DNA from: Garcia nutans
Taxonomy: Eukaryota > Streptophyta > Magnoliopsida > Malpighiales > Euphorbiaceae
NCBI GenBank assembly: GCA_947685225.1
Contig: CANTUV010000053.1
Span: forward strand, 3,209,501-3,273,500
Reading direction: 5' to 3'
DNA: 64,000 nucleotides
This document shows, in pieces, positions 55,610 to 64,000 of this stretch. The notes under the pieces are model-generated. The model was not told the origin of the DNA. It saw only the letters and a list, made by a program, of their open reading frames with translations, and ran no database searches. Within the stretch, counting starts at the first letter, position 1. Each line of letters begins with the position of its first letter. The position numbers were made by a program, and so were the translations under genes.

Positions 55610-57773
55610 ATTCATTAATTAAGTCTTAATCCATTGGATCCATTAAAAATAACTTTTATGCTATATTATGGATTAAAACTAAATTAAGAGGTTTATCATA
55701 AATAGATTTCTCGTTTGAAAAGTAACTAATGATTCATGTAAAAAAAAACAAGCCTATGATTAATGATTATTGGTATAAATTAGGCTCATAATTAATTTTT
55801 GGTATTCCACAATTGACCTAAAAGATTTGTAAGCTCTTTTTAAGAAAATAATTTTGTTTTAAAGCCTTTGAGCTTTTAAGTTTTGGCCATAAAGTTGAAA
55901 AAGATTTTTGACCCATCTTGAAAAGAAGATTTTGAAAATTTTGGTTTTGAACTTACAATATGATTAGGTCATATTAGAAAATGAACGAACCAAATAAACT
56001 ATTGTTTAAACAAAGATAAATTAGTTATAGTCAAACAACAAGCATTTAGGGTAAAAACTTAAGGATAGTAACTAGGCCAATTGTATGAGCTTTTGTCTTT
56101 TGGCTAAAAAGTTTAGACTCCCATAGCAAGTATATACCAAATGGTACATGGCTATAAGTGGTTATGCCATGCTTGATCTCCATAGATTTAGTGAAAGTAT
56201 GGTATCCCTTATATAACACAACATGGATAACACGGGCATCCTAACTCACGCACACAATGCAATGTAAATGATGCAATGGATAATATTATAATAAAAAAAT
56301 AAAATAATATAAAGACCAACAGAATCAACTTCTCTTATCCCTATTGGATTTGTCACCATGAGCGGGGATTTTTGTCCCCACTCCCATGTGGAATTGTTCT
56401 TGAGACTTCGACACTGTTAGGCTCAGGGCTTTAGAGGCCACGACCCTAAACCCGGAGAAAATGGAGTCGTCACCTGCACAAGCCAGGAAAATGGAAAGGG
56501 GTGGATGACTCGATTCCTAAGGAATCTCCAAACCCCTATTGAGTTCGAAAACTTGGGTACATATGGGGAAGGTGAGAAAGACCCAGCACCCCCATAATAC
56601 CCGGTTCATTGGAACCGACCTCCTTTTCAGGTCTAAATATTATTGCATTCTTAAACATTATAATATCATCCATACTACATGTAGTTATCAAAATAGATCA
56701 TCATTGTATTAAAACCAAAGAAAATCTAAACAAAATAAATGAGCACTGATACTAGATGGAAACATGTCCTTACAATGTCCAATGTTCAAAATGAAATAAA
56801 ATAGGACATCCACCATTTGGTAGAAATATGCCCTTTACATTAATCTAAAATTCAAAATAAATTTAATTACATTGTAACTTAATTAATGAGGTACCCACAT
56901 AGTGGAAACATACCCCTTATATTATTGAAGCTAAAATAAACCAACAAAAGAAATCCAACCATTCATCATAAAAGTAAACCATTCATCATAAATCAAAATT
57001 AAATAAGTCATACATCAAAACATGCAATAAGTGAACATATATTAATAATTGAGACTATATTCAAATATCATGTAAAATAATAAATGTGCAAACTAGGGTT
57101 TTAAAATATGAATTACGATTTCTTAAAGTTTAGATTGCTAAATTGGGGTTTAGGGTTCATATCATACAATTAGGGTTTCTTACATGCAATTTAGGTTTGA
57201 AACATATAAACAAGGGTTTTTGGAAAAATAATCAAGGTTTTAGGGTTTACAAATTAAGGTTAGAATTTTGATTTTACAAACTAGGTTTTTAGATTACTTT
57301 TAGGAATTATTTAATTAAAAGAACACCAAAGCATATATAAAAAAATACCAAACCTAACTACTGGATCAATTAATAATCAATAATCAATATTTAAAAGAAA
57401 GAACATGGCTGCCAATATTCAATATAAAAGAAAAGCATGATTACTGGATATTTAGAAGTGCATGAACCAAATAAAACAAAGAAACAAAAATAAAGGAATT
57501 GCTATAAATTTTAAAAAAGTTAAATAAAGGATTGCAAACCTTCGTTGTTAGTTACATCAATATTCTTATGTTTATGCAATCTTTATACTTGTACCATGGC
57601 TAAATCTTGGTTGAATGGGAAGAAGACAGTTGTCCACTACCTTAGTTTGATGGTTTTAAATTCTATCTTTCTGCTCACTGAATTGCTGAAGTTTAATACT
57701 TTATCATTTCCTTTCTTTTTCTTGTTGAAGCTTAATGCTGCCACTTTTTTTTTTCTTTTGTTGCTCCAACCTA

Positions 57774-57781
57774 TATTTATA
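57774..57781 (-). promoter_or_regulatory. LTR promoter TATA box, Tat-A
   Basis: The minus strand reads TATAAATA, the same box as in the Tat-B LTRs, about 737 bases into the LTR. Confidence 0.55.
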
Positions 57782-57929
57782 AGGAAGGATGCATGTCAAC
57801 TTCTTAAACCAATATTCCTTTCTTGATTAAGCACAATTTTAAAATAATTTGAGTTTTCCTGATTAAGCATAGTTTTAAAATAATTTAAATTTCAGATAAA
57901 CCGTGACCATGTCAAACTAAAACCAACTA

Positions 57930-58280
57930 AATTCGAGATGGACTGGGGTTCATATCAAACTGGGCATGCCTTAGTTTGATATGGGCATGTCCATAACAAA
58001 CTGGGGATGTCCTAGTTCGATATAGACATCCATATCAAACTGGGACATCCCTAATTTTGTATGGACACACCCATATCAAACTGGACATCCCGGCTCGATA
58101 TGGACATGTTCATACAAAACTGGGCAAGTCCCAGTTTGATATGGACCTTATTCATATCAAACTAGGACTTCCTAGTTCAATATGGATGCCTATATCGAAC
58201 TAGGTTTGTCCTAGTTCGATATGGACCATCCATATCTAACTCGACAGGCCCAATTCAACATGCATGATCCAATATAGAAC
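57930..58280. repeat. inverted-repeat array in the Tat-A LTR
   Basis: About eight alternating half-sites of the type CATATCAAACTGGG and CCTAGTTTGATATGG, each pair able to form a hairpin, in ~40-bp steps. They begin about 240 bases from the LTR start and lie upstream of the TATA box. Confidence 0.8.
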
Positions 58281-58517
58281 AAAAATGACTTCCAGACCAT
58301 TTTTAGGTTTTAAAACTCACTTTGTTACCGTTTCAAAGTTTTAAAAACTAAACCAGACTCATTTGGGCCTTTATAAAAATTGGACCAATCAAGATAAAAG
58401 CTCAAAATAGATTTAAGCCATTAAGAATGGACCGATAAGTTCTTAGGCCATCTTTAATTTCTTAGGCCATCTTTAATTAGGACCGAACTAGCTTAGTACC
58501 AAAATCAAGGGTCTACA

Positions 58518-59197
58518 ATATGGTACCCTTATATAACACAACACAGGTTACACGAGCATCCTAACTCATGCACACAATACAATCTAAATGATGTAATGGA
58601 CAATATCATAATAATAAAGAATAAAATAATATAAAGATCAACGGAATCAACTTCTCTTATCCCAGTGTAGATTTTCGCCTCCACTCCCATGTAGAATAGT
58701 TCTTACGACTTCAGTACTGTTAGGCTCAGGGCCTTAGAGAATACGAACCTAAACATGAAGAAAATGTAGTCGCTATCTGAACGGGCAGGGAAAATAGAAA
58801 GGGTGGGTGACTCGATTCCTAAGGAATCCCCAACCCCTAATGTGTTAGGAAAGTTGGGTATGTATTGGGAAGGTAAGAATGACCCATCACCCCCATAACG
58901 CCCGATTTATTGGAACCGGCCTCCTTTTTAGGTCTAAATATTATTAAATTATTAAATATTATAATATTATCCATGATACATACGATTATCAAAACAAATA
59001 AACATCCATCACTTTATTAAAATGAAACAAACAAAACAGGCACCCATCCATAGATGGAAACATGCCTTTTACAATTTCTAATGTTTACAAATAAAATAAA
59101 TAAGATAGGACAACCATCATTTGGCGGAAACATGCCCTTTACATTAATCCAAAACTTGAAGTAAATAAAATTACATTAAACTTAACAAATGAGGTAC
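58518..59197 (-). mobile_element. Tat-A2: leader and LTR fragment of an older Tat element
   Basis: 58518-58660 matches the leader of Tat-A (compare ATGGTACCCTTATATAACAC at 58521-58540 with 56200-56220). 58661-59197 matches the promoter-distal LTR part of Tat-A and Tat-B. The PBS and LTR edge are partly deleted at about 58662. Tat-A inserted within its leader, and Tat-F cut its LTR after GAGGTAC at 59197. Confidence 0.75.
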
Positions 59198-59456
59198 TGT
59201 AGACCCTTAATTTTTGACCAAGTCTAGTCCGACACTCATTAAAAGATGGTTAAGTCAAGGCTAAATAGTCCAGAATAATTTTACAAACTTAAATTTTAAT
59301 CTGGCACAATATTAAAATCTCAACACATAATAATATAATATTTTTTATTTATTTTAATAATATAATAAATAAAAAAGAGAAAAAAGAAAATATAAATATT
59401 TATTTTATACAAATATAATATTTATTTTAATAATAATAATAATAATAATAATTGAT

Positions 59457-59510
59457 TGGGCGAGCCAATTTCACCGCAGGCCTTGGCCTGCGCGAATTGG
59501 CTTGGACAAT
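59457..59510. repeat. palindrome in the Tat-F LTR
   Basis: GAGCCAATTTCACCGCAGGCC and its near-complement GGCCTGCGCGAATTGGCTT flank a two-base centre, giving arms of about 20 bases. It lies about 260 bases from the LTR start. Confidence 0.8.
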
Positions 59511-59893
59511 TCACCGCGACCTTGCCAACTTGCCAATTTCCCCGTTTCACACCCACTAAACCGAGTCTTAATCGGTTTAATTATTTTCTTAATTAAGAGG
59601 GACTTAGTTTTCAGTAAGCATTAGAGTTAATAATTTCCTACAAATATGAGATTTTAATACTAGACAAGAGGGAAGATCTGGATCAACAGAAAAGCAACCG
59701 AGAGTAACGAGAATTATCATATAGGAGCAACATCTTGATTAATAGATAACTAAGAAGAGACACAACAACATCAAGTAAGTAAAAAAGACACAAGCAACAA
59801 GCAACAATAAAGACAGAATCCTCGGCCAAAAACCTTAGATTGGTGCAGGCAGTAAGCTTGAATAAAGACTCTTCCGATTTGGCAAAGCTCCAA

Positions 59894-62498
59894 TGTAACA
59901 CCCTTATACCCCGTATACGTACACAGCATGCTAATACGATCGTAATATACGTATAATGAATATAGAAATGCCACGGTTTACAAAACACACAAACCATCCC
60001 TTTAATATAAAATGAACAATTTTAAAACATTTAAGAAAATTTAGAAAACACAATAGACAAAATGTTTATTCAAAACGCAGCGAAAAATATAACAAATATT
60101 TTCAAATACATATACATCAAAACTCAAGTTTTATAAAACATAAAAAATATATATACATGTTTGGCAGTATGTCTTTGATCTTTAAGCTCCACTATCAACA
60201 CCTCAAAATCTAGACTTGACTCGGCCTAGAGGAACTCTCCGGTTCTTCCCTCTTACCTGCACGATGAACCACAATCGCGCTAAGCCAACGGCTTAGTGGT
60301 ACAAACTACAAAAATATTATGCTTCAATGCAATGTCACACTACCAAGTTTCATGAAGTAATATTCACAATTCCACATCCATACATAAATTACACATCATG
60401 ATATATTTTCATAGTTTCATTATTCAAGAATCACATTTAAACAAACACAAGCATGGGCCCAAAAAGAATCTAATATGTTATTCAAAGTACAGAGTTACTG
60501 CTTTGGTCCATAATCACAATCATCAAGCCCGTAGGCGATACATATATATCTATCTATGGATAGCGTAACAGACCCAGTCTCTTAGATCTCAACCCGGTTA
60601 AAACCGAGGAAATCCTCAACCAGGCTAGACTGTTACTGTTTTTGAGGCTTACGACTCAGTCTTTTCACCCCAAAAACATCACATTTCACATTTATCATTT
60701 CACATTTTTCAACTGGAATCGGCTTACGACCCGGTCTTTTCACCTATCCAGTGATTCATAGGCATGCCGCCAAGCCCAGCACTCTGAAAATTGAATTAAC
60801 ATATTACGCACACAATCATTTCATTTATCTCTTTATCAATTTCTTTCTCAATTCATTTCTCATTTCTTATTCCACAATCAACTAGGCAACCATGCCTCAA
60901 TTATCTCATTTGCATCATCATAGCCAACAACAATGGCTTCATATCTCATCATATCACAATTCACATTAAGGCAATTCTTCATTTAAGTACTCACAATCAA
61001 TTGCATTAAACATACATTAAGAATGATCATCATATCTTTCACATTTCATATTTCATCATTGATATATATACATAGCAATTTACATTATTCACATTGTGCA
61101 CAACATAGCATTATTCATATGCATAAACAATGTAATATATTACTTAACACATTTATAACTAAATGTGTTAAGGTCCAAAGACATATAAATCTATGCAATC
61201 AAATAAGGTTTGTACTTACCTTAAGCACCACTCACACAAATCTATACACTTCCCTTCTCCAAGAATTCTCCACCACTTGAATTAGGGCAATTCAACTTCT
61301 TCACAACCTAATCCAAAAGAATAACACACTTACTCAAAGATACATAAGAGATAATAAGACTACAATCAAATTAGGGCAAACTCTAACCATGACACGCTCA
61401 ACAACACGGGCGTGTCCCTAACCATGCCCTAACTCCACAACACAGAAGCTTTGACATGCTCAGAACCACGGGCATGTCACTGAATGTGTAATACATTCTG
61501 CCTCACAGAAACATTGACACGTCCAACAACATGAGCGTGCTCATGGCCGTGTCAATTCTCCAACATCACAGTAGCTATGACATGTCCAATAACACGGGCG
61601 TGTTAATGATCATGTCACCCATCCAAAACATAGAACCATTGACACGTCCAAAGATCTGGCCGTGCTCAAGGGCATGTCAGGCCAAAAATACAGATTCGGG
61701 CCTCAACAACACTTTATCCAACAAATCACTTCCTTTCACCAAAATCCACTTCAAACAAACTTAGCTAAACATACCCAAGAACCATAAAAAACTTACAAAA
61801 ACACCAAAACAACTAAAAACATACATCCAACACAAATCAAAATCATCACCACAAACCCAAAACACACCCACAACACTTTCTCTTCCAACAAACTTACTCT
61901 TTCCTTCAAACCAACCCCAAAATCCAAAATCAATAGAATCCAAACACTCATAAACACACCACAATCAAAGACACTCCTACTATCAACAATAATCCATCAA
62001 ACTCAAGCACAACTCCAAATAAAATAAAGGAAATCAAGAGAGAACTTACCAACAATGATGAAACTTCTTGAATTTCCAACTTGGTTACTTGAATCACCTT
62101 TCAACTTTGAGCTTGGAACACAAAACTCTCTCTTGCTCTCTTGTCTTTATGATGCCCGGCCAACAAAGGAAAAGAAAAGGAAATGGAGAAGAAATGAAGA
62201 CAACAAGTCAAACACTTATCTCTTTAAACCTTCACCAAGTCATTTTAATATTAAAATAATCCAAATTAATCTCATCCATTCATAATTTCCTTATTAATTA
62301 ATTCCATAAATCATAACATAAATATCTCCTTCCATTAACTTTCTTTGACTTTGACTTGGGTATATGTTGTATATATTTTAATATACATAACATATACACT
62401 CTCTCTATAATTCTTTTCTCTTACCAAAGAAACATATACGTTAAATCCAATTATAACAATAATACCAAAACTTCTAGGGCACATTTTGGGATATTACA
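59894..62498 (-). repeat. Tek-G: solo Tekay-type LTR
   Basis: 2605 bp; minus strand TGTAATATCCC...GGGTGTTACA, flanked by a perfect TSD TCCAA (59889-59893 and 62499-62503). There is no PBS on one side and no polypurine tract on the other, so the LTR is solo, the usual product of LTR-LTR recombination. It contains the motif GTGAAAAGAC...GTAAGC (60645-60745) and a GACACG...CGTGTC array (61385-61690). Confidence 0.9.
61385..61690. repeat. GACACG...CGTGTC palindromic array in LTR G
   Basis: Five units of ~60 bp such as GACACGTCC...GGCCGTGTC. The array is 808-1113 bases from the LTR start, nearly the same position as in the 3' LTR of E (886-1166). Confidence 0.75.
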
Positions 62499-63160
62499 TC
62501 CAACGCAGGTTTTTACTTTCAAGACATAATTTATATTGATATGCAACATCTATGCCTTTCTTTAAGAATATTGAACATCTTTGCAAATTGTTGCAGTAGC
62601 CAATCATAGTTACTTTGCACAAGTTTTAATAACCATGACCGAACTAAATATACTCCTTCATCCAGTAATGTTTATTCTTTTCAAATATTCCAGTATTTTA
62701 AAAATATAAATCCAATCTAAATATCAAAACTTAAGATAATGTATTTATTGTAAAACCTTATTCTCTATTTTTTTAAACTTTGTTTCTCTAAAAACTCTTA
62801 AAACTTAATATCCTAAACCCTAGTTTTCTAAATAACCAAAACCCTAATCTCAAGCATTTAATACCAATTCTCAAACTGTCCCAAACCAAAATAATTAATC
62901 CTAAAATTCTAAAGTTTACCTAATAGCTAAAAGGTTTGAATCAATGATATAATCCTTTAAAAAAATTTTACCCTGCCTTTCCCAAAATTTCCAAAACCCT
63001 AAATAATTTTCCGAAATTCCAAAACTAGTTTTCCAATTTCCAAGCCCTAATCTCTTTCCAAACCCTAGTATTGTTTTCCTAAACCCTAAAAATCATATTT
63101 TTCATGCATAAAACCTAAAGTCTTAATTTTCATCATAAAAAATCCTAATTTAGTCATAAA

Positions 63161-64000
63161 TGTAATATCCCAATGTGTGCCCTAGAAGTTTGGATACAAT
63201 TGTTGTTTGTTTGCATTATGTGTATATGTTATGTTGATAAGAAAAGAAATTGAAAAGAGAATGTTTAGGTATTGTTTAAAAAGGAAAATAATGTGTAGAG
63301 AGAAAGTGTATATGTTGGGTATATGGTAATATATATAACATATATGTTGGTCAAAATGAGGAGTCAAGGGAAGAAGATATTTTATTTGTGATATGTGAAA
63401 TTACTTAAATGGGCATATAAGTGAAAAGAAGTTAAGTTAAATGGATGAAGGGCATTTAGGTAATTGCTTTGTTAGAATTGCTTGGTGGAGATTTAAAGAA
63501 GAAGAAAAGTTTGACTTGTCTTCATTTTCTTTTCTTTGCTTGGTGTGGCCGGCTACCAAAGGAAGAAGAGAGTAAGAGAGGTGCTTTGATTTCTAAAATC
63601 AAATTGAAGGAAGAATCAAAGGATTAAGTTGGAGATTTGTGGAATTTCCTCAATTTTGGTAAGTACTCTCTTGTTTTCCTTTGTTATTTTGAAGTTGTGT
63701 TTGAGGTGAGTTATGATTTGTTGATATTATAATATTTGGTGTGTTTGAGATGTGTTTATAAGTGTTGAAATTGAGTGTAAGTTAAAAAGATTGAATTGGT
63801 GTTGGTTTTGGTTTGAAGATGGTAAGTTAAGTGGATGTTGATATTGAAAGAATAAGAGTGATGTTGATTTTAGGGTTTTGAAATGGTAAGTGATTAAATG
63901 TATTATTGATGTATTGTTAAGGTGAATATTGTGATGAACTTGTAAAATAAATGTTAATAACATTGATTATATCCATTTGAATAAGGTTAAGTTGAGTATA
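63161..64000 (+). repeat. Tek-H: start of a Tekay-type LTR, cut by the window end
   Basis: Begins TGTAATATCCCAATGTGTGCCC at 63161, as E and G do, and keeps family blocks such as GGCCGGCTACCAAAGG (63548-63563). It continues beyond the window, so LTR type, element and TSD are unknown. The bases before it are ATAAA. Confidence 0.7.

Larger units (their letters stand above)
54821..56356 (-). other. leader and PBS of Tat-A, interrupted by Cassandra
   Basis: Follows the leader of Tat-B in reverse, e.g. around 56130-56150 (CAAGTATATACCAAATGGTA). The PBS at 56336-56356 is altered relative to Tat-B. The Cassandra element at 55067-55609 is inserted within it. No ORF of note. Confidence 0.65.
4083..58517 (-). 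mobile_element. Tat-A: Tat-lineage Ty3/gypsy element, multiply interrupted
   Basis: A minus-strand retrotransposon reconstructed from 4083-13395, 44248-44918 and 54427-56356 plus its 5' LTR at 56357-58517. Order along the element: LTR, degenerate PBS, leader, gag, protease, G-patch-like linker, RT, two RNase H domains, integrase, then antisense ORFs on the plus strand. The pieces are joined by protein similarity to the same regions of Tat-B. It is cut by elements D and E, a Cassandra element and the LTR at 3877-4082. The 3' LTR is outside the window. The dual RNase H places it in the Tat lineage (Ogre/Retand-like); the exact sublineage cannot be settled here. All pol genes carry stops or frameshifts. 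Confidence 0.85.
56357..58517 (-). repeat. 5' LTR of Tat-A
   Basis: About 2161 bp on the minus strand, starting TGTAGACCC at 58517 and ending near CCCGCTCA. It is related to the Tat-B LTR in the promoter-distal part (56380-57200) but not in the upstream part. TATA box TATAAATA at 57774-57781 (minus). A palindrome array lies at 57930-58280. The bases right of it are ATATG; the other flank is outside the window. Confidence 0.85.
59198..63160 (+). mobile_element. Tat-F: LTR of a third Tat-type element, interrupted by G
   Basis: 59198-59893 and 62504-63160, starting TGTAGACCCTTAATTTTTGA like Tat-B but different after ~60 bases. It holds a large palindrome (59457-59510) and AAACCCTAA-rich text (62800-63110) as in the Tat-B LTR. 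It is cut by solo LTR G and again at 63160 by H. No internal coding region lies in the window. Confidence 0.65.

Noticed and set aside
57545..57826. 93-residue hydrophobic frame, signal-peptide-like
   Set aside because: It lies antisense in the Tat-A LTR around its TATA box; hydrophobicity comes from T-rich DNA.

Overview
This is a gene-poor, repeat-saturated block of a plant nuclear genome, most likely a eudicot. Every recognisable coding segment belongs to an LTR retrotransposon of the Ty3/gypsy superfamily, plus one Cassandra-type miniature element. I found no convincing host protein gene, tRNA gene, complete rRNA gene, bacterial gene or CRISPR array. The evidence for a plant is the mix of lineages: Tat-type elements with two RNase H domains and antisense extra ORFs, Tekay/Del-type chromoviruses with a chromodomain and an initiator-Met primer site, a CRM-like chromovirus, and a Cassandra TRIM with 5S rRNA sequence in its LTRs. 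The species cannot be named from this window.

The layout is a deep nest of insertions, and most target-site duplications (TSDs) can be read directly. The host layer is Tat-A (minus strand, 4083-58517), whose 3' end lies left of the window. Tat-A is interrupted by: a chromovirus LTR end (3877-4082), itself split by Tekay element T1 (5' LTR 1020-3876); Tekay element D (minus, 13396-44247); Tekay element E (plus, 44919-54421, TSD GCTGA); and a Cassandra element (plus, 55067-55609, TSD ATTCA). Element D is split inside its integrase by Tat-B (plus, 17095-37882, TSD GGGAG). Tat-B is split inside its integrase by element C (minus, 26587-31828, TSD GAAGG). On the right, Tat-A sits in the leader of an older relative, Tat-A2 (58518-59197). 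The LTR of A2 is cut by Tat-F (from 59198), and F is cut by a solo Tekay LTR, G (59894-62498, TSD TCCAA), and by LTR H (63161 to the window end).

Tat-A and Tat-B share one gene order: LTR, PBS, gag with an unusual zinc knuckle, protease, G-patch-like linker, reverse transcriptase, degenerate RNase H, second (archaeal-type) RNase H, integrase. Between integrase and 3' LTR both carry antisense genes. One resembles plant mobile domain (PMD) proteins. The other resembles the plant DUF7745 family and has a matching TATA box (CTATATAAATC) and a matching putative splice donor in both copies. This antisense module is the most interesting biology here, although antisense and PMD-like ORFs in Tat elements have been reported before as a class.

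Nearly all pol genes are broken, mostly by C-to-T or G-to-A changes. Notable lesions are an in-frame loss of the YVDD region in Tat-B, FIDD to FIND and DPGS to DPRS in D, and in C a DDE glutamate-to-lysine change followed by a tandem duplication of the integrase. Coordinates of LTR ends with matching TSDs are exact by inspection. Domain limits within degraded genes are approximate.
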